Shown here piece by piece: positions 52,097-62,782 of a DNA stretch of 64,000 bases (positions are counted from its first letter, which is position 1; the number at the start of each line of letters is the position of its first letter). This stretch comes from Gymnogyps californianus (lineage: Eukaryota; Chordata; Aves; Accipitriformes; Cathartidae). The notes beneath the pieces are model-generated. The model did not search any database. It had not been told where the DNA came from and saw only the letters and a program-made list of their open reading frames with translations. The stretch covers positions 18,356,937-18,420,936 of the forward strand of contig NC_059475.1 of NCBI RefSeq assembly GCF_018139145.2, read 5' to 3'. The position numbers and the translations under genes are program-made.

Positions 52097-52580
52097 AAAA
52101 TCATAGAATAGTTTGGGTTGGAAGGGACCTTTAAAGGTCATCTACTCCAACCTCCTCTGCAATGAGCAGGGACATCTTCAACTAGAGCAAGTTGCTCAGA
52201 GCCCTGTCCAACCTGACCTTGAATGTTTCCAGGGGTGGGGCATCTACCACCTCTCTGGGCAACCTCTTCCAGTGTTTCACCACCCTCATGGTAAAAGATT
52301 TCTTCCTTATATCTAGTCTAAATCTACCCTCTTTTAGTTTAAAACCATTATCCCTTGTCCTATCACAACAGGTGCTCCTAAAAAGTCTGTCCCCATCTTT
52401 CTTATAAGCCCCCTTTAAGTATTGAAAGGTTGCAGTAAGGTCTCCCCAGAGCCTTTTCTTCTCCAGGCTGAACAACCCCAACTCTCTCAGCCTTTCCTCA
52501 TAGGAGAGGCATTCCATCCCTCTGATCATTTTTGTGGCCCTCCTCTGGACCCACTCCAACAGGTCCATGTCTTTCCTGTA
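52097..52580 (-). mobile_element. CR1 retrotransposon fragment (minus orientation)
   Basis: On the minus strand it reads as the 3' end of CR1: WVQRRATKMI, EERLRELGLFSLEKKRL, TFQYLKGAYKKD, then the characteristic 'ttgcccagagagg' and 'ggttggacagggctctgagc' region, ending in a 'tctatgatt' 3' tail. The reading frame is open for about 128 codons, so this copy is better preserved than the one at 5.2 kb. It is 5'-truncated like most bird CR1s. Confidence 0.93.
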
Positions 52581-54260
52581 CTAAGGAAATCAGCTGGTAG
52601 CAGTGCACCACTTGCTAGACACTGCCCAGACCCTGCCCACCACAGCCTCTGCTCTAGAGGACAGCTTGTCCACCGTGGTGAGGGCTTGACCTTGAAGGCT
52701 TTGTGCCCTACATGCCACCTCTTCAGTACTTTCCTTTGCTGCTGCATTTTTCTTTTAAAAAAAAAAAGTCATCCTTCTTCCCTCCATCCACAAACAGTTT
52801 TGGCAGATACACCACCTGCTTGCTCGGTACAGATCAGCTTCCCAGCCCCGTGCTGACAGCAGCAGTGCAAGCCCAAAGGCAACACCAGGCACTCAAGCAC
52901 AAATAGCTGTTCTGCACTTTTGAGAGTTTTATTCAGAGTAGTTTTCCCACACAGTAGGTATCATGCTACACACCCACACTAACCAGAGCAGGTTGGGAGC
53001 CACCAGGAACCAAGCAGAGCACATGCAATAGCCCCTCTGGGCAACCCTGACATCACCCCACCTCCTCTTCCTTGTTTCAGGATGCTCAGTTGCATCCAGC
53101 ACTGGGGATTAAGGGGCTCAGTGATTTATGCCTCATTTCATAGCAAAACCCAGAAACTCCATGCTGAGTGAGAGCCAGGGTAGAGTCAGATTTCTTTCTG
53201 GGGCTGCCAAAGAGTCACTGCAGGTTGGAGGCTGAGTGTTTGGTGTTCCCCAGCCTTGCTCAGGAAGAGAAAGAGGACAACTGAGACTAGTTTTGTCTTT
53301 CTATCCCCTACATAGACCCTTAGCTCCACTGTGCAGGAAATCTGACCAGTGCTCACTAGAAAGAGGAGGAGATGGTGGTGAGTTAGTGACAGAGAGCAGA
53401 AAAAGCAGCCATGCATACCCCCAGGAGCAGCACAGTGTTGGCCAAAGGGGGTCCAGCTGCAATTGCCATTGGGGATAAGACCTGACCCAGACCACAACCC
53501 ATTTCTGTTTCACTGAAGAATGAGCGATACAGGCAGGACAGTGGCAATGCTCCTGAAGGGAAAGAGAAAACTAGATTATATCTTAAATTGAGTGCAGAAG
53601 GAGAAGGTTGCCACTGTGCTTGACACAGCAAGGGAAGACCAGTCAGAGTTAGTGTTGTGACAAAGCACTTTCTCACCAGATAAACGCAGCTTTTTTTAAA
53701 GTCCTGCATTTTACAGGGATGTCTTTCTGCCAGCTGAAATCAATCAAGGCCAGTGTTGACTGACTCAAATGACACATGTAGTTTATGGCTGTTCTGTTGT
53801 ACATAACATTGTATCAGAGTATTAATAACTGGAATTTGGAAAGCCATGAAACATTCCCGATTTGTGCCTCTGGATATTGTTTCAAAGCTTCAAAATTTCA
53901 GACCCGCTCTGTTTCTCTTGACATTTCCTTCCAAATCCCGTTAGGACTTGCCAAGACATGAACGTCTGGGGTCCCAAGGAGCTCTCACTGGATTTTGCAC
54001 TAACGCCAGGAGCAGGAGGGCTCCAGGTTTGGCAATACAGCTTCCCCCCAGTACGTCTCTTGCCCTGCCACACCACCCTCAAGACTGGCTGAGGCTACCT
54101 TAGGAGACTAAGGAAACCAAGACTGATGCTCTTCTCCTGCAATACTAACTCCATACTCATAGCTTTTGGAGAGAGGAAGAGGAGACTTTATGTATGAATA
54201 TTTCAGAGTTTAGCCCAGGGCTAAGCCCACACTAACTCTAAGCTTTGTATTTTCTTACAG
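52581..54260. other. Region upstream of the PRR33 coding exon
   Basis: Presumably contains the PRR33 5'UTR exon(s) and intron, since a clear splice acceptor (ttttcttacag) ends at 54260. I cannot identify the partner exon or promoter. Confidence 0.5.
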
Positions 54261-54263
54261 GAG

Positions 54264-55903
54264 ATGACAATGCTAATAACAGTATCATCCTCCATCCAGC
54301 CCACTCCCATCCACCACCACCTTTCTCCCCCTCCCACCCTACCAAAGCCCGGGAAGGACAACCTGCGGCTCCAGCGGCTGCTGAAGAAGGCAGCCAAGAA
54401 GAACGCTGTCCTAGCTTCGGAGCAAGCCAAGTCCTTTCGGTCCAGCCTCTCACCCGTGAACGAGGCCAGCCCCGACCTAGAGCACAATGAGAGCACTCCC
54501 CCAGCAGAGACCCCCGAAACCACAGCACCCCCCTCCACCAGCCTCCCAACCCGCCTCTCCATCAAGCCCGTCATCCATCGCGTCCCCTCCCCTTTCCGAA
54601 AGAGCAAGCCTTTCACGCTGAAGGTCACCGAGCAGAGGCGCATTGCTGAACACCTCGTGCTCACAACCTCCCCAGCCATGCCCCTGCTACACAAGCCAGG
54701 AGCTCCTGAGACTCCACAGCAGCCTGAAGGCATGGACACCCACCTTCCCTCTCCACACGACCCTTCGATATCTGTTTTCCCCCAGCCTCCTCCTTCCAGT
54801 GCACCCAGTAAAGAAAGGGCACCAGAGGTTACTTATGTCACCAAGGTGCACACTTATTTCCATAGCGTCAAGCCACCTGTGGCTAAGACACCCACATCAA
54901 ATCAGACCCAGGGAACCGTCAGCCATGAAGGCAAAAGGCCTTCTTCTCCAGCACCTGAAACGAGCCGCTCTGAACCATCTCCAGGGCAGACACCCACCCC
55001 GCTTGATGACAGCAAGGCCACGGCTCCTGCACTGGAGCCTCCCCTCCTTTCTGCTGCAGAGGCAGAGCCTCCTAATCAAGCTCCCAAGCCTGCTCCTACT
55101 GAAGAGTCCATCAAGGCCTCTTCACCCAAGCCCAGGCCCTCTGATGCCCACACTGATAAGCCCATGACCCATGGAAGTGACACCGAAATACCTGGATCAG
55201 AGAGAGCTCCTGAATTACCCAAGCAAGATGGCGACATCCTAAAACCATTGACACCCAGCACTCCCTGGAGGCAAGCACACTCAGCGACAGCAACCCCAGC
55301 ACAAGCTGACAGTACCGGGGCCAATTCCACAGACACCAAGGCAGAACATGTCATTCAACCTCAGTTGACCCCGAGCTTACCAAGCACCAGCCCTCCCCCA
55401 AAGCTGAGCCAGCACTATCGTCAGTAGAAGAAGCAAGACCTCCTGGAGCCAATGCTGGTGGCTGGCATCGCCTCAGGAAGCACTTGATGGTGCAGCCAGA
55501 AGCACCCAGCTTCCCAGAGTCCGAGCCGGAAAAGCTGGGACAGGAGGAAGGGAGCAAGGAGAAGGACAGCTCTCAAGCAATCATCAGTCAAGACAGCAGG
55601 CCGTTTAAATCAAGGGCCACAAGGATGTGGGATGCTATTTTATACCAGATGACAGTCAACAAGGAGAGGAAGCAGCAAGCAGAAGAGAAGAAGCAGCAGA
55701 AGGAAGAAAGCTTGCTTTTTCCCCACCGCTTACCCATCCTTCTACATAAGCCACGCTTCGACGCCCGGAAACTGAAGGAACTGGCTGCCAAACCCATGAC
55801 AAAGATCACCACTGTGTTCGAGGTGAGCCGGTTTAGACCTAAAGTGGCTGAGGAGCACACCAAGAGCTTTAACAGAATGGCATCAGGATGGTCAGTCAAC
55901 TGA
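54264..55903 (+). CDS. PRR33: PRR33-like proline-rich protein, coding exon with apparent 1-base frameshift
   Basis: Function unknown. It is recognised by position between LSP1 and TNNT3, opposite in strand to both, and by sequence. The N terminus has TLPKPGKDNLRLQRLLKKAA (residues 25-44), a hallmark of PRR33. A long Pro/Ser/Thr-rich middle follows, and a conserved C end with MVQPEAPSFPE, RMWDAILYQM and FRPKVAEEHTKSFNRMASGW. The ATG at 54264 follows an acceptor at 54260 by three bases. Frame 1 stops at TAG 55425-55427. The conserved C-terminal part continues in the -1 frame to TGA at 55903, with upstream text SSVEEARPPGANAGGWHR. A single missing C in the C5 run at 55395-55399 would join them to about 546 residues. 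This could be a sequence error, a real allele or a lineage change. No intron borders are evident there. Confidence 0.85.
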
Positions 55904-56009
55904 AGCCAGGCTGCTCCACCAGGCCCACATCTCTGGAGGTTCCTACAGGGCACCAAGCAAGAGAGCACCTATGACTAGGTTTACTGCCCAGAGCCAAGTG
56001 TAAGGAAAA

Positions 56010-56025
56010 AATAAAATTAAATAAA
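56010..56025 (+). promoter_or_regulatory. PRR33: PRR33 poly(A) signals
   Basis: Two AATAAA hexamers, at 56010-56015 and 56020-56025, about 107 nt after the stop. Cleavage is expected near 56035-56050. Confidence 0.75.
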
Positions 56026-56049
56026 ACCCCTCCAAGCCAGCAGCCTCAT

Positions 56050-59000
56050 GCTGTGGGTTTAAGGGCTACTGTCCATATGTATATAAGCTTAAATGGATAA
56101 CATACCACATCCACAGGTCATAAGCCAGGAAAACAAACATGCACTTGTTTTAAAAAGAGCCAACAACAAGCACTGTATGCGGTAACAGAGAAGAGAGGGG
56201 AGGCACACAGTGAAGAGGACAAATTGCCTGTAGGAAAAGCCCAGTTTAGAGGAGGATGATAGAATCTGAATTTATTTTGTTGTGTTTATTTAAGACCAAG
56301 ATAAATCCTAGAAACAGAAGCAGTTGTAGATAAGACAACATGAAGGAATCTGGGTTGCTCCACATCTCCTCTAGGGAGTCTTAGAAACTGACTCAAAGAA
56401 GGTACGCATCATCTCTTTAGCTTCTCCACTGCAAGTGCACCCCACACCCATTTGCTGAGAACAAGGTGGAAACTCATCCTTTCACCCAAGGCACAGACAA
56501 GGGACAGCATAAGATATCCATCCTGCTCTCACGTAGCAGTTCCCCTGCCTAAAAAAATGGGCATCATCATTTGATGTCCTTCTAGGTCAGTCTACTAAAT
56601 CGTAGTGCACAGAAGACTAACTTTGTTGCAGTAATCAAGTTCTGTTATGTATTTTACCATGCTTTTTTAAGTACAGGTGGGGGCTGGTGTTTTCACGATA
56701 ACCACCAAGAGCCTGCTTCAGCATGTGGGTATCCAACTCTGTGTATTTAACAAGGTGCTGTTTTCTGAGGGGTTCTGCTAACCACACGTAGTCTCATTTT
56801 CAGGGGAAACATCATGATAGTTGCATACCTACTGGTGCCTGATGTCCTGAAAAAAGGATACTTAAAACAAAAGCCCCAACTCTGTCCATCCACAAAGACA
56901 ACTGTGCTTTCCAGCATTACAGTCACCCTTTGCATCTCCATCACCACCAGGCTTATGAGCATGAAAGCTGGAGATCAGCTATTTCTGTTTCACAAGGGAC
57001 TTTGTCATATGCTGGGATGTTCCTACACAGCTAATATAGGATTGCTATGTTTAGTCCAAATAGGAAACTCGATACACAGCTCTTTACATTCTCTTCATGT
57101 GCAGAGGATATGGAGCTGACCAAAATTTCCCCAAGCCAAACTGCGAACAGACTTAGAAACAAAACCAAGAGCCTCTTTTGCTTTTTTCAAGTCTTCCAGT
57201 TTTGTGATGATGCTATAAAGAAGAGCTCAGTTATCATCAAACCTTCACTGAAGTTTTCACTTTGCTGATCTTATCCTCTCTGTTTTGTAACCCCTACCCT
57301 ATTCTAAGGAAAAAAAAAAAAAAAAAAAAAGAGAAGGAAGAATAACCCAAGTATCTAAATTTTGGATTTCTCCAACCCCCCAGTTTTCCAAGAAAAAGCT
57401 GAAAAGATAGGTTGGAAATGCACCAGTAATCACGAGAGGATCCCAGGTAAGCCTCTGCAGGATAATTCAACATGGTGCAAGAGAAGGCTATAGAGAAAGA
57501 TCCACGCAGCAACACAAAATCAAAAATCAAAGAGTGCAGCGTAAAACATGTAGAATGCCTAATGCAGATAAAGATGACCTTACCACACAACGATGAAATG
57601 GCACTTTACTGTAGCACAGCTAGATGGATGCCTGTGCACAAGAGTCTGCATTCACAAGGTCCAAAGCATTAGCGTAAAGCAGAACAGCCAATATTGATTA
57701 CACTTGGGAGACTAAGTGAGTCTGGCCAGAGAAGATGGTTTCAGAAGCAATTGTGCTTTAAACCACTTTGTCCTGCAGCGAGGACAACCACCCAGAACAA
57801 ACCAGTGACTCTCACATAAGGCTTACGTTTTGCATCTGCTGGGCTTCCCACCAGGCTGCATCCACAACCCAGCCCCACTGCACAGGGACGAAGGATGGAA
57901 AATTGCCGGTGGGGAGAGCTATTCCTGCAGTGGGAAGCACAGGAAGGAAGGTCTGGCTGCATGGTTTAGCCCTTTTGCCCCAAGAATGAAGGGCAGAGGC
58001 ATAGAGCAGACATGGCAAGTCCTGCAGAGACAGACCCTGGCATGAGAGCATCACAGAGGAGATATCAGGTGTGTGGAGGCAAGATTTCCACCAGCAGCTC
58101 TGCGTTGGGAGCCATTGGAGCGTGTCCCAGCCTGAGCTGCCATGCTGAGCAAGTGAAGGGGAATGCCGCTGGGCACAGAGTTTGGTTGTTTTTCCATGTC
58201 AAACAGCCTCAGGCAGTTGCCAGGAGCCCAAATGGCCACTTGCAGAAAACCTCTTGCTCCACAGCCTGCTCAGAGGTCCTGCAGCTCAGGAAGGGAGGGG
58301 AGGAGGAAAAACTGTACCTGTGCTCAAGCAACTAGAAAGCTGATAAGGTGGTGTTGAGCAAGTGACATGGGGATGAGCCAGAAGGGTTTGGGAGCAAAAA
58401 GGCAACCATGAAGGGATCCGGCAATAGGGAAAAAGGATGAACATAGTTCAGGGGGGGTGGAGAGGAGCTGGGGAGCAGGGACCTCACAGCACACAAAACA
58501 GACAGCTAAAAACCCAAGAGAAACAAGCCAAGATCCTTCAGCTATCACAGTCATTTTGCTATTCACAGTCAAAACACCTTACTTGTGAATGAGCCCATAG
58601 GGCCACAGTGTTGTGCCATGGCTATTTGGAGTACTGGGTGGATCCTAGAGGACATCTCGTGACAGTCACTGGCTTTTCAAGAAAGGATGCTGGAAAAAGA
58701 CCAGAGCTGAGGGTACTTTCCTTTGAGCTGCTTGCAGAAGCTCAGGTAGGGCAAACAAAACCTGCTGACAACCTAGCAAAACCTGTTTGCTATAAAGAAT
58801 TGAAGCTTAGTAGGATCCCACCTCGTGCACCAAAACAGACTTCAGAAAAAAAAGAAGAGGACTGATCAAAGAGAAGACCTTAAAATAGGTTTCTGAAAGC
58901 CACAGGCAGAGAAGCAAGTTGAGGATACAAGTCCTGTGGGCTCCTCCTCCTTTACATCTAAAAACATAGCTTTGGGCAGGCTTAGGTTTGTACTGCTGCC

Positions 59001-60067
59001 CATCTCAAAGTGGCATTCAAGAGAGCTTCTCTTCTAAATGGGCACCACAAAAGGAAAAAAACCCAAACAAAACAATATGGTGCACTCAGAAGCCAGCTCC
59101 TTGAGGGAAAGGAAAAAAAAAAAAAAAAAGGAACACAACCCCCAGAAGAATTCAGAAACAAAAGGTGTTTTGTAGCAGCCAGAGCTATTTATAAGCTTGG
59201 CTATGAAATAAAGCTTCTTTTTTATAGTAGGAAAAAAGAGAATGAGCTTGTTTTCACCCCCGACAGCTTCCTCTCCTCTCACTGTGCCAGATGCTGCCCA
59301 GTTGGATCCAACCAGTTATCACCTCCCTCTACGCCATTCCTCCTTCTTGTCACAACTCTCTACTATCATCCACTCAAGATAACACCAGGATATCTATTAA
59401 CATAAATACAATACAAGCATGAGATCCAAAGACCGTTTCAAGAGGGCACAGAGACAGCAACCCAGCTCTACCTTCCCCCTTGCTGCGCATCAGAGGATGG
59501 TCCTTTCTGCTCTGTTGGTCTACCCAGCACAGCAGATGTTCATGTCCTCCCCACTACAGCCCTATTATGGACTGGTTCCAAGAGGTCACTGAAATCAGCA
59601 AAAGTTTTTCTCCTGATTAATTCAGTAAATCTGGGAACTAGACCCCAGAAGCATCTGAATTTCAGGAGTACATCAGCCCCTATGCTCAGCCAGAATGACC
59701 TCCAGCTATCTACTTCTTGCAACGTAAGAGAGCATAAGAAAAAACAGTAGATAGAGACTGTTCCTTTGAACTAGCAAAGGCAAATGCATCTTCACCCAAA
59801 CAGCAGTAGCTAAGGGGCTTACTCTGCAGATTAAACTAACAGAGGTATCCAGCTTCCTAGCAGCATCAGAAAGTCAGAGACCAAAACAAACCCCTACTGA
59901 GTACCCACTCCCTTCCAGCTCAGACGTTTACCCAGAAGCAAGGCTCCAGCTGTTACCATACAGTACCTTCCAACTCACGCAAAGTGTGGCTGGCAGAAAT
60001 AACCCCAATGTCCTGCCAGAACAGCGCCAGGAGTTTGTTACACAGTGCAAGGTCATACCCCACCTAC
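56050..60067. other. Region between the convergent PRR33 and LSP1 genes
   Basis: 4 kb with no recognised coding sequence. There are poly(A) tracts near 57309 and 59107. Minus-strand AATAAA sequences occur at about 56274-56293, which could end a very long LSP1 3'UTR or a distal UTR exon. The LSP1 3' end cannot be fixed. Confidence 0.5.
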
Positions 60068-60182
60068 CTGGTTAATGAGTTCTCCAGGCACGCTATTGCT
60101 CTGCAGCATCATCTATCAACACCTTCTTGTACTGGCCATGGCCTGTTGCAACAAATTTATACTTTTTGCCAGAAGGAGTGGA
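60068..60182 (-). CDS. LSP1: LSP1 exon with stop codon (CDS 60093-60182)
   Basis: The acceptor tgttcag is followed by 30 codons: STPSGKKYKFVATGHGQYKK, VLIDDAAEQ and TAG at 60093-60095. A consensus donor (aaccag then gtaggt) follows only 25 nt after the stop, so the 3'UTR may be spliced. The basic GHG-type tail is the conserved end of LSP1. Confidence 0.94.
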
Positions 60183-62782
60183 CTGAACAGGAGAGAAAGA
60201 AGAGAGACAAAAGTCAGCATTTTTCTCCCTCAAATAGGCAGTCAAGATCAAATAACTGAAGCCAGAGGAGCATGTGATACAGTTCTCTCTAATCCCAGAG
60301 GGCGTGGAGTCACCCTACTCTGTACTCCCTTCTTGCCCCTTCCACGTAAACTCTGCACAGACCAACCACCACTTTGTATAAGCGTAAGGCAACACAGCAA
60401 GCACAGGATGTGTAATAGGAAAGGGAAGATGCAATGCCAGACATCGCGAGGGAGGGCTCATCTAAGAGCCCAGACCCCCCAAGCCAGGGTTGGTTTCACC
60501 CATGGCAAGAGCCAGTTTCATTTACCACATACTGGCAGCAGTACTGACCCAGAACAGACAAGATACTTTGATCTTCCTCTCCCAGCCTGGGCAGTTCAAG
60601 CAGCAGCTGCTTGCCGCATTTTAACAGGCATTCCCACAAACGTACCAGTACGCACAAAATCCCAGATCCATCTGCAAGTGTTGATACTGTCTTAGGTCCA
60701 GTTCCACTTAATTTTGCATGTTTTCTTTACTCTCAAGATTAAAAAGCATAACAAGAGCAAAGTAACTCACATTTGCAGTTCAATTTGAGCCTAGAAGGCT
60801 GGGGCTCCCAACTCATGGGCTGAGAACAACATGCTATTCAAGAGACCCTTCAGTATTACTGGTTATAAAATGATTTTTTGCCCCCATTTTTACTAGGGCT
60901 GAAGCAATAGCAGGTCACTGTCAGGAAGAGCTCTTAGGTAAGCAGTTGCATTGATAGATACAGGCAGCCTTTGTCCCTACAGAACATCACCATCTTCTCA
61001 ATACTTCCAACCCAGCCAAGAGCTCTTTTCTTTTTCCACAGCAGAGCAAGTGCTTTCATACTCATACAGATCCTAACTCACCTTGATATTGGTCTCGGTT
61101 TTGGGATTGCCCTTCTGTTCCCAAAGGCTTCGTTTACTCACGATGTCTCCAGCCACGATATCCTGAGAAGATGAAGTTCTCATTACCCTTCACTGCTAAC
61201 ACTGCTGAACATGCCTTTGTTCATGTCCCTTTCAAACCCAAACATCTGACCTCCTTTTTTATTTATAATATCACATCATCTGACCTATGACAGCTGCAGC
61301 TAAAACCCATAACTATGAAAACTTCTTCCTATTTCCAGTATATCCTATGTTTTCCTCTCTCTCACTCTCTTCAACAAGAGCCTGGATCACAGATCCAAGA
61401 TGTTTATTTTCTTAAGTTCATTAACTATTTAAGACATGTTAACATCAAGGCCTTTTTTATGTGGAAGGAATTTTGCTCACATAAACACAGATTTGAAACC
61501 AATGTGTTACAGAATCAGCCTCACTCACAGTGACCAGAAAGTGAAATTATTAAGAGAGCAATACATAATACTCTTTGCATTTTCCAAGTTTACAAGATTT
61601 ATCATCTTGGTACTAGACGCAACTTTGTGCTCAACAACTGGAACTCAGTCCTAACCCCTGCAGGAGACATACATATTCTCCCCACCAGCTGATTTTACTC
61701 CCATTTCAAACCAGAGCCTCAACCAGCATCACAAAGGCTTTCCTAGCTGTACCACCAAGGAACAATTTGGGACCCTAGCACAGACGAAGCAAAGCTCCAA
61801 GGTACAAGGCCTTGCATCCTGATGAAGGAGGTTGGATCTCTAATAAAGATGCCTTTAGAGCCAATGGTCACCACCAATGAGCTGTACCAACAGGCTAATG
61901 CAAGCATAATGCATGTTGTGCCCAGAGGCCAGCCCCTCTCTCCCTGCACAGGCAAGGCAAGTCCTGCAAATGCCGTACCTTACAGGGTGGGGACTTCACG
62001 GCAGACTGAGCTGCAACCTCTCCAGTCTCCCAGAGGCTTTTCGTGCTGGCTACCATCATGCTCGTGGTGGGAAGGTCAAGAGAGGGCTGTCGGACAGATT
62101 TTGGAGCCTTTGTGGATGTCTGGAAAATAAATGGAGAAAGATCACCATCAGGGAGTTTGTGCTTTTTTTTCCCCTCTAATTGGAGGTCCTCAAGGATGAG
62201 GGGTTGTAAAAGGAGACTTGTAGGGTCTTGCTAGTTCCTGCCAGATGCTCTTACCCTTTAAGTAGGGAACACGAGGAAACAAGGATGGGACAGCTCGCTA
62301 AAGAAACCTACTTTATGCTGGGGAGGGAGATAGAGACAGGAGAAAGGGTTGCTCCCATCCAAGGGGAGACGATTCAGTTGTCACCTCCCAGATGGTAAGA
62401 CTGAGAGGTACAGTGGGAGAGCAATGCCCGAAGAGGGCTCCCTGGAGTGTGGGGCCAGAGAGACAACACAGCAGCCCACCTCAATAGCCTGAGTGTACTG
62501 CTCCAGCCTGTCATCAATCTTCGACACAGGGAGGGGAGGCTGAGTCTTCTTTATGCTGTTACTGGAAAGCAGAGGAGAGAAGAGGATTAAGGTGATCCCC
62601 CACTGCCTCAAGCAGAAGGGAGGACTTTGAGGGCCACAGGAAGCCTGTCACTCCTGCCCCTCCCCACAGCAGGGCCCTCCAGCATCCTCCATTTGCAGGA
62701 AGGGACCTGCTTTACCCCAAGGTCAACCCTAGAAATACCTTTTCTTTATTGAGCGGTTCAGTGACTCTGTTCTGTCCGTGAT
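60093..62782 (-). CDS. LSP1: LSP1, lymphocyte-specific protein 1, C-terminal exons (partial CDS, 5' end outside window)
   Basis: LSP1 is an intracellular F-actin-binding phosphoprotein of leukocytes (and endothelium) that affects motility. Seen: five phase-consistent exons, 62739-62782, 62480-62561, 61979-62119, 61082-61162 and 60093-60182, all GT/AG. They read ITDRTESLNRSIKK, PVSKIDDRLEQYTQAIE, STKSLWETGEVAAQSAV, VSKRSLWEQKGNPKTET and finally STPSGKKYKFVATGHGQYKK to a stop at 60093. The two K.SLWE blocks and the KYKFVATGHG.Y end are the caldesmon-like, actin-binding hallmarks of LSP1. The acidic N-terminal half should lie right of 64000. Gene order next to PRR33 supports the call. Confidence 0.95.
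61082..61162 (-). CDS. LSP1: LSP1 exon (81 nt): DIVAGDIVSKRSLWEQKGNP
   Basis: 27 codons between a cttctcag acceptor and a gtgagt donor, ending KTETNIK. It is the second SLWE-type actin-binding block. Confidence 0.95.
61979..62119 (-). CDS. LSP1: LSP1 exon (141 nt): KSLWETGEV block
   Basis: 47 codons between an attttccag acceptor and a gtacgg donor: TSTKAPKSVRQPSLDLPTTS, MMVASTKSLWETGEVAAQSA, VKSPPCK. It is the first SLWE-type block. The Ser/Thr-rich part resembles the phosphorylated region of LSP1. Confidence 0.94.
62480..62561 (-). CDS. LSP1: LSP1 exon (82 nt): KIDDRLEQYTQAIE
   Basis: The acceptor tttccag and the donor gtgggc flank the exon. It completes Ser and reads NSIKKTQPPLPVSKIDDRLE, QYTQAIE, a helical block typical of LSP1. 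Confidence 0.93.
62739..62782 (-). CDS. LSP1: LSP1 exon (44 nt): ITDRTESLNRSIKK
   Basis: The acceptor cactttag and the donor gtattt flank 44 nt, phase 0 to phase 2, joining in frame to the next exon. It resembles the short helical ER.E.LN.S..K block of LSP1. Confidence 0.9.

Larger units (their letters stand above)
60183..62479 (-). other. LSP1 introns (60183-61081, 61163-61978, 62120-62479)
   Basis: Non-coding sequence between LSP1 exons. No repeats or RNA genes are recognised. Confidence 0.6.

Noticed and set aside
54643..55167. Long second-frame open reading inside PRR33
   Set aside because: It is a shadow of the real frame in GC-rich, repeat-prone proline codons and lacks the conserved PRR33 ends.
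59185..59194. Perfect MEF2 consensus CTATTTATAA
   Set aside because: No E-box or CCAC box is nearby. A single 10-bp site is expected by chance in AT-rich DNA.
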